From the NCBI GenBank assembly GCA_902728285.1, contig CACVBU010000236.1, positions 558,001 through 622,000 of the forward strand: 64,000 nt of DNA, given 5' to 3'. Positions 1-43,130 of the stretch are shown here, in pieces. The notes under the pieces were generated by a model. That model saw nothing but the letters and a program-made list of their open reading frames with translations. It had not been told where the DNA came from and did not search any database. Made by a program: the position numbers and the translations under genes. The first letter of the stretch is position 1; every line of letters starts with the position of its first letter. This DNA comes from Clytia hemisphaerica. Lineage: Eukaryota; Cnidaria; Hydrozoa; Leptothecata; Clytiidae.

Positions 1-171
1 GGAAAGGGAAAATGGGCCGTCGCGCTCTGAGCATTTAGCAAACTCGCAGCTCTACTCTACCATTTTTGTTTTGATTTAACTTTGTATTTTAAGGACCAGA
101 CAGGTGTCATTCATTTGAGGGCTATGCGATGCATGTTAGCCTCCACTGATGCAAGTTACCCGACTTCACGG
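1..171. mobile_element. TA-flanked foldback MITE, family A, copy 1 (cut by window start)
   Basis: The right half of an inverted-repeat element. The block at about 119-171 (GCATGTTAGCCTCCACTGAT, then GCAAGTTACCCGACTTCACGG) recurs at 6797-7013, 60496-60724 and 61476-61556. It ends exactly at a TA (172-173), as the complete copies do. The left end lies outside the window. Confidence 0.75.
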
Positions 172-1091
172 TATAAGAGTCCAGCTTGTGTTTTCCAACT
201 AGTTGATTTCTAGTAAAAGACTTCTTTTTATCAATTTTTTTGGACTAAAGCTTCATTTTATTTTCTGACTAAAGGAAATATAAGTCACTTAGGGGCCACT
301 CACATATCGATTTTTCCCACGCTTAGCCTCATTCCGACGCTAATTAAAAATTTTGCATTTTTAGCTTGAAATAGCTTATGCCTTGAGTAGCAGTTACATC
401 AAAATGCCACGAAAATGTCAATATGAAAATTGCGTAATCAGAGAACGTATGTCTCGCTCATTATGAAAAGGCTGAGACAAACTTTCAATAATTGGATTGT
501 AACATCGAGTTAAGTCTCTTTTGTTAAGTCACCAGGGGGTAAATAAAACAGACCTTGATACATTTATTGTTCGTTTCAACTTGACGATTCGTTTAAAACT
601 CAGCCTCCCAAATATTTGGGGTAGGTAAAATATGTACAAAGAAATTCATACTTTTCCAAACCGGCGAATCTTTAAAAAAGAAGCGAACAATAAAATATAA
701 TTACCCTTTCCAAATAAACCTCTTCGGTGGCGAGCGTAGTCTACTCTGACGTAATTGTAAAATTTATGTGATGGGAGTTTGACATTAATGTAATGTTGTT
801 TGGGGAATTATGAAGTTCTCTGGAATTTCGATTGCATTTATTCAGGTTGATTTTTTATGACTTCTAATGGTACTTTTTCTAACGAGTTTGATTACTCTGT
901 TCTCACACTTATGTCTTTTTTTTTCGCGTCCTTTTCCGTGATTACTTTCATTTATATTTTTAAAGACAGGTAAGAAGGCATATTGATGTAACTGAGTAGA
1001 GTAAAACTTGTGTAGATTTTTCCAAAATCAAGATGTTCTCAAGTGAGTTACGGCATGTCCAAAGAAAAAGTGAACCAGTTCCACTCACTTT

Positions 1092-1881
1092 CAGTGAGGA
1101 TCTTATCGCACTCAGATTTCGGAAAACACCAGCTTTTTGCTGATTTTTGTGGAAATTCGATATTAAAATTTTTTGATTTTAGCAAAAATATGGTCTGTCG
1201 GGCCCGTATAACAACAAATTAAATTGGTCTCGCCTAATTCATGCAAAAATAATATGATAATCTTTTTGTTTTTATTTTCAGGTATGCCGCCAAACATTGA
1301 CGTCATCGTTATGGATTTAGCATGAACAATAGGACCAACAGACTCAACAAAAGGTACAAACAATAAGACGACCCGAGAATCTTACGATGAGGGCGTTTTG
1401 TCTCCGCCTGATATCACGCCCACAGAAGACGCTGTTTGAAAAGCGGGGGTAAAAATAGTAAGTAATAGCTTTTGTAAGTGTTTATTTTGCGAAATATATA
1501 ACCATTTTCTAATATGGTCTACAAACTAGCATTTCTAAAATTTTGATAATGAAAACTTAAATATATAATGAAGAAAAAAACATACCATTTCAGTTTTATT
1601 TATACGTTTAACCCCCAGAAAAATTATGTATTTCCTATTACGTAACTTTACATTTCCCGCCTCGCTAACTCCCAGAGGAATTCCGATTGTAAACCTGATT
1701 GGTTTATTTCGGACCATCTTCATAATGGCAGATAATTTAGAAGTGTCTAGTGGAAAGGTCTTGTGAATTTTTTGATGTCAGTATTAATTTTGTTGGTTGA
1801 TGGCTTGTTGAATCTGGCAAGAAAAAAGTAAACAGGTATAGCTTTTTCTAACCAAGGATCTGAGGGATTCGAGCAACACTG
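1092..1881. mobile_element. CAGTG-ended insertion with a 5-bp direct repeat
   Basis: A 790-bp segment starts CAGTG and ends CACTG, and is flanked by ACTTT on both sides. It interrupts a sequence that continues without a break in the inverted arm at 6433-6480, so the two flanks (1035-1091 and 1882-1912) rejoin when it is removed. This pattern fits a hAT-type or similar non-autonomous element, but the terminal repeat is weak beyond CAGTG. Positions 1170-1235 match sequence near 8785-8835 and 9105-9160, so part of the segment is itself repeated. No coding content was recognised. Confidence 0.5.
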
Positions 1882-1989
1882 ACTTTCAAAATGTCAAACA
1901 TACAGGAGCTGGAAAAAACAAAAACCTATAATAATTTATAGAAGTGTATTTCTCAGGTCTATTGACCTCTATGAAACAATCTTACATCT

Positions 1990-4746
1990 TTACAATTTAT
2001 AGATCTTATCTTTCCATTCGTTTGTCAATTCTAGTTTGAATTTCCCTACGGACGGTGCATTTACAACATTGGTTGCCAAACTGTTCCAAGTATCAATGCT
2101 TCTATAGTAAAGTGAATTCGTTTGGTATCCTCTAATGCCGTCTTCAGCGAAATTCCTCTTTAATTCGAGATTGTGCTTACGTTGAGGTCGATTTCGAAGA
2201 ACGAGTTTCTGACATAGGGAAGATTTATCATAGACATTAAGATGTTTATATACTTCCACCATGTCCCCGATTTTACGCCGGATCTTGAGGCTGGGTAGGT
2301 TCATGACTTGTAAACGTTCTTCATATGAATGGTTTCTATAACCACCGACAAGTCTTGTGGCCCTACGTTGGACACTTTCAATTGCATCAGAGTGTTTGAT
2401 CAGTCGTGGAGACCAAACAGCTTGCGCGTACTCAAGGTGAGGTCTCACAAATGCAATGAAAAGTGTGCGGAGCATCTCGGGAGAAAGGAAGTCGAAGCTT
2501 CTATTAATCAATCCAACGATCGAGTTAGCCTTCTTGATCTTGGTGTAGATGTGTTCTTCGAAATTCAATTCACTATCAATAATCACTCCAAGATCCTTCT
2601 CTTGATCAACATGTTCTAGGACAGAGCCAGCGATCTCGTAAGGATGTGCATGTTGAATGTTCCAGAATTTCCCTAGTGACAGCACGTGGCACTTGTCAGG
2701 ATGGAATTTCAACAACCAGTCACCAGACCACTTTTCCATTGCCTCGATATCGTGCTGAAGTCTAATTGCATCTTCAGCGTTATTTATTTCTTCAACAAGC
2801 TTTGTGTCATCGGCAAAGAGAAACATTTCTGAGTTGGTAACTTCAGCTAGATCATTGATGTAAATAACGAAAAGGAGTGGACCTAAGACACTTCCTTGTG
2901 GTACACCACTTTGCACCTGGCATTTCTTAGATAACTTTCCATTGACCTTCACATATTGGTAACGATCGGACAAAAATGCTTTCATCCAACCAAGTACCCT
3001 TCCTCTGATACCATACGCTTCGAGTTTTCTTAGTAATCTGCGATGTGGAACGGTGTCAAATGCCTTTGCGAAGTCGAAATAGATTACGTCAACAACCTTA
3101 TCATTGGATATCGAGTCTGCACATTTGTCTAAGTAGTGAAGTAGTTGTGTCACTGTCGATCGTTTACCCATGAACCCATGTTGTTTGGTTGATAGCAATT
3201 TCTCATTCGTGAGGTGTTCCATTATTTGTTTCTTTAGGATTCTTTCCATTACTCTACACGCAACTGATGTTAAACTAACGGGCCTGTAATTTTCTGCAAG
3301 GTTCTTTTTTCCTTTCTTGTAGATCGGGGACACATGTGCAGTCTTCCAATCATCAGGTAGTTTACTTTCTACGAAGGACTTGGCCATGATAGTATGTAAA
3401 GGACCGGCTATGTAAAAGGCCAGCTTTTTCAGCATGACTGGGTGAATCTCATCAGGTCCTAGCGATTTATTAGGATTCAAATCTTTCAGTTCCTTTTTGA
3501 TCATGTCGATTGTTAGATCGAATGCTACATCTGTGTCTGTTCGTGATGGAAACTCAGGTAGTGATCCAGCAGGTTCATTCGTAAAAACACTGCAAAACTG
3601 ATCCTGTAGGATGTCAGCTTTATCCTCATCAGTAAAACGAAGTGATGATTTATCATTTGGATCAAGGAGAAGAGGGGAAATTCCCGTTTTGGTCTTCATT
3701 GAGTTCCGGATATGCTTCCAAAACTTCTTAGGGCTTCTTTTTGCTTGACCACAAATTCGTTCTTCTAGTGTTCTTCTTTCTCGTCTGATCTTTCCTGTAA
3801 CCTTGTTTCTCGCAGTAGCGTAAATAGCTCTATTTCTCTGTTCCGAAGTTGTACCTATTGATCTTATCCATTTGCGATGAAGGCGACGTTTTTCTTTTAA
3901 GCTTTGTTGAATATCTTGATCGATTGCAAAACTTCCCTTTTTTCGATCTCGCAACATCTTCCAGCAATCATTTACGTTTGCATTTTCTGCTTTTTGATGG
4001 AAACCTGTAACCCAGTCAGAGTTCTCAAGATGTCCTTTCATTGCTTCAAAATCTGCCTTATTGTAGTTATAGTTTTCAATAATGCATTCTGTTTCAAGGT
4101 AACATTCGAACGTAAATGATAGAACACTGTGATCACTTTTATGAAGTGGTGAAAGATAGGTTATGTTGCTAACCTGGCTTTCTTCATTTGTCAGAATCAG
4201 GTCAATAATTGATGGCGTATCGGTACCTCTAGCTCTTGTTGGTTCATCGACGTGTTGGTAAAAGAAGGAGTCTCTTAAAGCTTCGAGAAATTGTTCGTCT
4301 TCCTTCGTGTCATCGTGAGGAGTTGACCAGTTTTCCCAATTGATATCTTTATAGTTGAAGTCACCGACGATACACTTATGACTGTATTTCTTATTCATTG
4401 CTATTTCCTTCAGAAGAAGATTAAGTGCTGTATTGTTTTTTGCTGATGTTAGCGTGTTGGTTGGACTTCGATACATACATCCAAAAAGCAAAGAATCCGC
4501 TCCTTTGAGTTTGATTTCCAGTAAGCACACCTCCTGAAATTCACTATTGGGTGTCACTTCGACTACATTTTTGATCGATTTATGTGTCAAAACGATGATT
4601 CCACGTCCAACATTATTTAAGGCATTTGTTTCGTAGGGTTCGGAGTAGCCTTCAATGTGGTAGTCTTGTATGAGACGTTCTTTTTTCGAATGTTTCGGTT
4701 TTACTTCACAAATTGCAATGATATCGGGTTGTTCTTTTGAAATCAC
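1990..4746 (-). CDS. LINE ORF2: APE endonuclease and reverse transcriptase
   Basis: This open frame of 918 codons encodes the enzyme that nicks target DNA and copies element RNA in place. From the N-terminus it shows the endonuclease glutamate in ICEVKPK, the VGDFN motif near residue 126 and the SDHS motif near residue 203. In the reverse transcriptase it has FDFAKAFDTVPH near residue 555, GVPQGSVLGP, and the catalytic FADD near residue 644. The C-terminal part is typical of CR1 (NRSFDFLSPE, YAQAVWSP). The frame stays open upstream of 4746 (LNILYTNADQL and a lysine-rich lead), so the true start is further 5' and overlaps ORF1. All catalytic motifs are present and no internal stop occurs, so this ORF looks recently active, although ORF1 is damaged. 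It is unrelated to host function. Confidence 0.9.
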   Translation of the reverse strand: MISKEQPDIIAICEVKPKHSKKERLIQDYHIEGYSEPYETNALNNVGRGIIVLTHKSIKNVVEVTPNSEFQEVCLLEIKLKGADSLLFGCMYRSPTNTLTSAKNNTALNLLLKEIAMNKKYSHKCIVGDFNYKDINWENWSTPHDDTKEDEQFLEALRDSFFYQHVDEPTRARGTDTPSIIDLILTNEESQVSNITYLSPLHKSDHSVLSFTFECYLETECIIENYNYNKADFEAMKGHLENSDWVTGFHQKAENANVNDCWKMLRDRKKGSFAIDQDIQQSLKEKRRLHRKWIRSIGTTSEQRNRAIYATARNKVTGKIRRERRTLEERICGQAKRSPKKFWKHIRNSMKTKTGISPLLLDPNDKSSLRFTDEDKADILQDQFCSVFTNEPAGSLPEFPSRTDTDVAFDLTIDMIKKELKDLNPNKSLGPDEIHPVMLKKLAFYIAGPLHTIMAKSFVESKLPDDWKTAHVSPIYKKGKKNLAENYRPVSLTSVACRVMERILKKQIMEHLTNEKLLSTKQHGFMGKRSTVTQLLHYLDKCADSISNDKVVDVIYFDFAKAFDTVPHRRLLRKLEAYGIRGRVLGWMKAFLSDRYQYVKVNGKLSKKCQVQSGVPQGSVLGPLLFVIYINDLAEVTNSEMFLFADDTKLVEEINNAEDAIRLQHDIEAMEKWSGDWLLKFHPDKCHVLSLGKFWNIQHAHPYEIAGSVLEHVDQEKDLGVIIDSELNFEEHIYTKIKKANSIVGLINRSFDFLSPEMLRTLFIAFVRPHLEYAQAVWSPRLIKHSDAIESVQRRATRLVGGYRNHSYEERLQVMNLPSLKIRRKIGDMVEVYKHLNVYDKSSLCQKLVLRNRPQRKHNLELKRNFAEDGIRGYQTNSLYYRSIDTWNSLATNVVNAPSVGKFKLELTNEWKDKIYKL

Positions 4747-4871
4747 TTCATTTAGTTCTTTTCTCTTTATTTTAGTTAGTTGGTCTGCATTAGTATATAG
4801 TATGTTAAGGTTTTTTCGTTTGTTAGTTTGTTCGTCTTTCTTCTTTGTTACGTCTTTTTTTCGTGTTTGGT

Positions 4872-5889
4872 TTATTGCCGATCTTTGGCGTTTATCTTCT
4901 TTACACCGAATCCGTTTTTTGCAAAACCCCGCACTCTCCAGACTCCATCTTTTTCGGTTTGATTTCGTGCCTTAGCATCTTCTGCCGCCTCTTTGTACTT
5001 TTTTCTTTGAGCTGGAGTTAGATCTTCGCAAATGCTCATCCCCTTATAGGCATCAATTCCTTTTAGCGCTGGGAGATTTCCAAAAACATTCATTTTCTCT
5101 TCCTCACTGTTCAGAGTAACAATGAGGGGACGCTTTTTCCCGTCTACTGATTTGCCAATTCTTGAGATATACTTGATGTTAATTTTGACGTGGAGCTTTT
5201 CGATGAGTGTTTTCACCCATGCTTCATCTTTTTGGTAGCATCCTCTGTCGTTGGATCCTCAACACCATGGATGATGATGTTCTTTGATCTTCTGATCTTA
5301 TCCCTTTCTTCTGCTGCCTCCTCCTCGTGGACCTCTTTAACGGCGGTCTTGATATTGTCATTAGGCACTTGGACATTGGCAGAAGTGGCTGCAGCATACG
5401 ATTTTTTACATTCCTCTTTCAATGATGTTAAGATTTCCGTTCGGAAGGTTTCTAGTTTCTTTTCCAGTTTACTCTCTACATATTCGACAGTATGAAACGC
5501 CGGGTCATTAGACAATTTCTTCTCTAGATTAGTGAGCTCTTTTTTTTGAGATTCAATAATCTCGAGAAGGTGTTGTTCATTAGACTTCAATTTCTTAATT
5601 GTCTTTTCGTTTTCTTTAATCGTCTCATTTAATTTTGCAAGCTCGGCGGCCGTTCGCAGGGATGGTTGAGGTCCAGGTTGACACAATTTTGACACACGTA
5701 TTTGCATGCGTTCGCAGTTCTTCTCCCGTCTTTACAGACTGCAATCATGTAGGGTGGTAGCCTTGTACAAATGTAGTGCACTAGTCGATTACACTTCGAG
5801 CAGGTTAAACTTTCTTCGTTTTGGTCGTCAGCACAGGATGAAGGACTGCAAAGCGGATTTGGAGTATTTCTATTCCTCGTGGACGTCAT
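4872..5889 (-). pseudogene. LINE ORF1, broken by two frame changes
   Basis: ORF1 of the same element lies in three successive frames. The first piece (5889 down to about 5640) starts ATG and encodes a PHD-like zinc finger with ordered Cys/His ligands (CSKC, then LVHYIC, later CKYVCQNC). The second (about 5700 to 5213) is a leucine/lysine/glutamate-rich coiled coil followed by a KNIIIHGVEDP segment. The third (5216 to 4872) holds the basic C-terminal part (NIKYISRIGK) and stops with TAA at 4872. CR1-type ORF1 proteins are RNA-binding chaperones of retrotransposition. Frame changes near 5640-5700 and 5213 mean no intact ORF1 protein is expected, unless they are assembly errors. Confidence 0.75.
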
Positions 5890-5982
5890 GATGGTTGGTT
5901 ATGGTGATGTTTAAGTTGAATTGGTTGATGTTTTTGATGAATTTGAGTGGGTCTAGTAGCGATTTTTCATGATTTTTCAGAA

Positions 5983-6355
5983 AAACCTGTATTATGAGGT
6001 CAAAAACATTACATAACGTTACGTCATAAAACTTAAAATTTGAATATCTCGTGAACTAAAAGTCATATAAATGTCAAATTTTGACCACAAATAGATATTG
6101 ATGTAAGAAAATTTCTGAATTTTTGAAAAAAATGATGACGTCATTTTTTATAGCCAAAAATTGAAAAATGGCTTAAAAATGCTGACGTCATCATTTATCA
6201 GGAGATTTTGAAAATTTTACTTCTAAAGAATTAGGATATATTTGTTCTGTCAAAATTTCATATTGATATCATTAAAAGTTTATGAGTTATTTGAATTTTA
6301 AGTTTCATGACGTAATGTTACGTAATGTTTTTGACGTCATAATACAGGTTTTTGG
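5983..6355. mobile_element. Foldback MITE with CCTGTATTATGA ends
   Basis: The two ends are inverted copies for about 60 bp: AAAAACCTGTATTATGAGGT on the left and ACGTCATAATACAGGTTTTT on the right. The inner sequence also pairs partly around two copies of GACGTCAT near 6137 and 6185. It is about 370 bp, non-coding, and sits beside the 5' end of the LINE. Confidence 0.7.
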
Positions 6356-6432
6356 GCTATAACTTCTTATTGCCTCAAGTTAAATTTTTCTAACACCCAT
6401 CACGTTGATCTACATCATATGGCGCTTCTTTC

Positions 6433-6510
6433 CAGCTATGTTTGACATTTTGAAAGTGATTGGAACTGGTTCACTTTTACCTTGGACATGCCGTAACTCA
6501 CTTGAGTTAA
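6433..6510. repeat. Right arm of an outer inverted repeat around the LINE
   Basis: This stretch is the reverse complement of 1035-1091 joined to 1882-1912. Both contain GTGAGTTACGGCATGTCC, GTGAACCAGTTCCA and CTTTCAAAATGTCAAACATA. The LINE, a CAGTG element and a foldback MITE therefore lie inside one older inverted-repeat element that spans about 1035-6510. Confidence 0.6.
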
Positions 6511-6796
6511 ACTCCTTTTATAACTCCTTCCTTTTAAATATTATACTATTCTAGGGTTTTGTCTTTCACAATTAGCAAAAGTTTTGATCTTAAAACGATA
6601 CCATTAATCTTGAATAAGGTCAACTTGTTCATGCAATTATCTCAAAATCAGAAAAATGCAGTTACAACTGTACTTCCTTTTGTCAGATCACGGCAGATAT
6701 ATACTAACACTGGACTTTTTTTCTTCACCAGCATTTTTTTTAACGCACCATCACACTATTATGCAACAGACTTTGTCAGGTGTTTGAGTTGTCCTA

Positions 6797-7013
6797 CTGT
6801 GAAGTCGGGTAACTTGCATCAGTGGAGGCTAACATGCATAGCCCTCAAATGACTGACCAATCAAAGCAGCAAAATTTCAAAACAAATGAACTACACAGCT
6901 CCGGTCGCAGCTCTACTCTACCATTTTTGTTTTGATTTAACTTCGTATTTTAAGGACCAGACAGGTCATTAAAATACGAAGCCTCCACTGATGCAAGTTA
7001 CCTGCCTTCACGG
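6797..7013. mobile_element. TA-flanked foldback MITE, family A, copy 2
   Basis: A complete 217-bp element. It begins CTGTGAAGTCGGGTAACTTG, ends with the inverted form TTACCTGCCTTCACGG, and is flanked by TA at 6795-6796 and 7014-7015. A TA duplication and short terminal inverted repeats are typical of Tc1/mariner-derived MITEs. Confidence 0.8.
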
Positions 7014-7183
7014 TATGTGGCAAAAGCTGTTTTCTCATATTTTATTTCTCATTTATTTCTAATACTTTACTTTTTTTATCATTTATAAATCATCTTCCTC
7101 ATGTTATTGGTTGTATATATTTTGTATGTTATTTACATTTTTGCATAACTTTTTGAGCGTAATCTTCTAATAAATATTTCCAG

Positions 7184-8587
7184 ACAGATGGTGTCAATCG
7201 AGCAACTTTGAACAAAAATCGCAATCAAACCAATCGAACGTAATCAAACGCAATCAAACGGCCGATTCCTGGGTAATACTGTCAACTCCTCTAACTTGTG
7301 GGACGATTGGTCGAAACATGGGACTGTTGACTGGTTGATATCTAGCCTGTATTTTTACTTACTGTTAAATCTCTTTGACAACAAATTTGTTTTGATATGA
7401 TAACTCCACCAAGTTTATCAATCATTTATTAATCACTTTCTGTCACAACATGTCACGATAACTTTCACTGATCATCACTTTTTAACTTTTTTGTTTTCAT
7501 TCAAAATGACCAGACCCCGATTGGAGAATTACTTACTTGTGTTACTTGTGTAGTTGTTTGAGCATCCTGCTTCAGGTAAGGTTCTTGGTGAACCACGCCT
7601 CTGTGTGATCAATCTGTCGAGAGAAAAAGAATCTCAGCAGATATTTTTCATGTCAATTATTGAATTAGAATTAGCTCTCCTGCACCCAGTATATCCATGA
7701 ATCTGGGGTTCATCTGGGATAGACTTAAGGTGTGTGTCCAGGGCTCTTTTGAATTTATCGATAGAAATGTTTTTGAGGTTTCTGATGCTCTTTGGCATAG
7801 CATTAAAAAGTTTTGCACCTTGCACTGCAAGTGTGCTGTCTCTAAATTTTGATGTTTGGTTGGTTACAGAACGCCCACCGCCTAACACCCGATGGGATTA
7901 ATAAATAACGAGTGTGTAAATTGCTGAGCGAGTGACGTCAAACGCTCCATCGTTTTGCCACTAATTTGGTCTTGTTCATTCCAGACATTTGCGTGTGTTC
8001 CACTTCAGATTTTTTTCATATTTCGATTTATAAGCCTACTCGGTGCCAAATAGAAATCATGTATTTTTCAATCCGCCGTTCATTAACTCAAATCAAATGA
8101 CTTTGGAGGCTCGGTAAAATGGTGGCCGAATTGATGTCCCATGTTTTGTCAGATAGTCCCAAGTTAGACCAGTTGACGGTATTCAATTGTGTTCAATTGT
8201 GTTTGAATAAGGTTAGATTAGTTCGATTGATAGTTGACTATTTTTTATTGATAGTTGACTATGTTTGATTGGTGCGATTGATTGTCTAGTACATTCGATT
8301 TCGTTCAATTACAATTATGTTCGGTGAGTTTGCTAGCAATTAAATTAAATTGGATCACTCCGTTAGAGCTTTTTAGCGTAGGCGACCGAGCGCTTAAGTA
8401 CCGTACGAAAGCGAATAAAATTTAATACAATTGAATCAATTGAACGTAATTGAACATAATCGAATACAATTGAACGTAATTGAAGCAATCAAACTGCAAA
8501 TCCTGGGTAATATTCAATTGCAATTCGATTGTGTTCAATCGAATTCAATTGATTTGGCGTTCGATTCATTCGATTGACACCGTCTAG
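7184..8587. mobile_element. Inverted-repeat element containing a CAATTGAA-type simple repeat
   Basis: The ends GATGGTGTCAATCGA (near 7190) and TCGATTGACACCGTC (near 8572) are inverted copies. The interior has degenerate repeats of AATTGAACGTAATTGA near 8430-8500 and AATCAAACG near 7215-7260, plus a LINE remnant. About 1.4 kb; boundaries approximate. Confidence 0.5.
7634..7888 (-). pseudogene. LINE ORF2 C-terminal remnant
   Basis: An 84-codon open frame matches the conserved C-terminal end of CR1/Jockey-type ORF2 proteins: GAKLFNAMPKSIRNL, then FKRALDTHL, PDEPQ and GYTGCRRANSNSI. It has no reverse transcriptase domain. It is a 5'-truncated LINE fragment distinct from the elements at 1990 and 36964. 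Confidence 0.75.
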
Positions 8588-8680
8588 ATATTTGAAAATG
8601 CAGGACACAGGGGATGTGGGGGGTACAGCCAGCGGGTAGCAAAAGGTCGATTTGCATACTAGGGGGTATTACAAAAACAG

Positions 8681-10161
8681 GCTAGCTCTAAAGCTCTAAA
8701 ACAGCATCTAATAACAGAAAACCAGAATATGATTCTTCAATGGGAATCAAAACTATAAAGTGCACTTAGGCAAGACCAATTTAATTTGTTGTTCTACGGG
8801 CTCGACCGACCCTATTTTTGCTAAAATCAAAAAAATAATAATAATGAATTTCCAATACAATATATTTTACACACTACTAATTTGTAAGAATCAAATTTGA
8901 ATTAAGCTGAAAATTAATTTATGAAATTGAATTAAATTTAGAAAATCAAGCATTCCATACACTAAGATTTTATTATGATCTTCAGATAAGATAGATAAAA
9001 AAAGTGAACTTTTGAACCAGATATTTTTTGGAAAACATTTTCTGTACTTTACCAACCCTGATAAATGAAAAATTTATCTTTATTTTACCGACCGACCGAC
9101 CCATATTTTGCTAAGGATTTGCCCGTAGAACAACAAATTAAATTAGTTTCGCCTTACAAACATTAATTTGTCAGATCTAAAAAATTAATAACCGCACTGT
9201 CAAGAGTCTTGTAAACATTCCAACAACTTCCATGGAAATGATCTGTCACAGCTAGGTCTACCATTTTTAGCGTTGTACGAGGATTGAGCCGAGAACGCTT
9301 TCAGAATGAAAAACTTTAAACTGTCAATCATCTTCTCAATCTTCAATTATCATTATCCCTTAATTTTCATTCCTATGTGGCGTTTTTTTGCAAACTTCAA
9401 AAAACTGATTTTTGTCCCGCTTTTGTGGGACTTTAGCTTATTAAGTGCTTGCGTGCAGCATAGGGTACAAAGTCCAAATATGCGCTTCCCATAATTTTTG
9501 TATGAAGAGTTAAAAGTCTGTACTGAAAAAGTGCTATTTTTTTAGAAGTTTTTGCTGTAATCACTTTCCTTTGTAACATAAGGTCTTAGAGCAACTAGAA
9601 ATATATGATATGCATAGTTAAGTTACAGGGGGCATTGAGAAAATTCCCAACATAGAAATTCCAAAATTTTCAGCTCATGATATTCTGCATTATAAAACAC
9701 ACTTTTTTTATTTTCGTTTTTTTTCTATATAGGCTTATTATCGTAATACAAAGTATTATGGAACTCCATGAAAATCTTTAGGTTTTTTATTATTAGCAGA
9801 AAATGTACATCATGATATAGCCCTAACTCTTCATATAGAATTTACAGGAAATGCACATTTGGACTTTGTACCCACTTGTGGGTAATGAAAATAAAAATGA
9901 ATACTATCCACTGATGATCCGCAGCACTTTCATGGTAGAATGGTAGAATTTAGCTGCAGCAGATCATTTCGATGGAAGTTGGAGGAATGTTTACAAGGTT
10001 CTTGACAGAAAATCCTTAGTTTGATTGTCAATGATGACAATGCCCTTATTAATTTTGTTAGATCTGACAAATTGATTCACTTTATAGTTTTGATTCCCAT
10101 TGAATAATTATATTCTGGTTTTCATGTTACTAGAATGCTGTTTTAGAGCTTTAGAGCTAGC
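8681..10161. mobile_element. Large foldback element with a nested MITE
   Basis: Inverted ends of about 110 bp (GCTAGCTCTAAAGCTCTAAA at 8681 and its complement ending at 10161) continue into a second paired stretch, 9200-9265 against 9935-10015 (TTGTAAACATTCC, ACTTCCAT, AAATGATCTG). The element is about 1.48 kb with arms of several hundred bp. A smaller inverted-repeat element at about 9455-9885 is nested inside it. No coding frame was recognised. Confidence 0.65.
9455..9885. mobile_element. Nested MITE with GGTACAAAGTCCAAAT ends
   Basis: The left GGTACAAAGTCCAAATATGC with TGAAGAGTTA further in is mirrored on the right by TAACTCTTCATATAGAA and ATTTGGACTTTGTACCC. About 430 bp, lying in the loop of the larger foldback element. 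Confidence 0.6.
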
Positions 10162-10429
10162 TACCATAGTTTTGATTCTCGTTGCGTTCAGCAATCTAAT
10201 TTCAATTGGTTGGTTGCAATCAGGTTGGTAACAGCTGTGTTGTAAAAGACAAATCAATTATATGATGTTATTTAATTTATTGATTTATGCTGGAGTAATT
10301 AGTTATTCAAAAGACCATCCTGTTCTCCCAAACGACTATTCTCTTGTATTCTCTTGTAATCATTACCTCATCTTGTATTCATAGAATCATGAATTAATGA
10401 AAGAGAGTAAACAATAATTATCAAATTAA

Positions 10430-43130
<32,701 letters not shown>

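Larger units (their letters stand above)
1920..5950 (-). mobile_element. CR1-like non-LTR retrotransposon (LINE), nearly full length
   Basis: A minus-strand element with 5' untranslated sequence near 5890-5950, a broken ORF1 (4872-5889), a long ORF2 (endonuclease plus reverse transcriptase) and a short 3' tail below 1990. The order PHD-like zinc finger, coiled coil, nucleic-acid-binding C-terminus, then APE endonuclease and reverse transcriptase is that of CR1/Jockey-group LINEs. The exact ends are uncertain because the element lies within other repeats. ORF1 and ORF2 overlap near 4872: the ORF2 frame is open upstream across the ORF1 stop. Confidence 0.88.

Noticed and set aside
1163-1723. 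Minus-strand frames of 60-66 codons left of the LINE
   Set aside because: They fall in the CAGTG-ended repeat insertion and show no domain or splice context.
3904-4119. Plus-strand frames over the LINE
   Set aside because: Shadow frames opposite ORF2 of the LINE, with no homology of their own.
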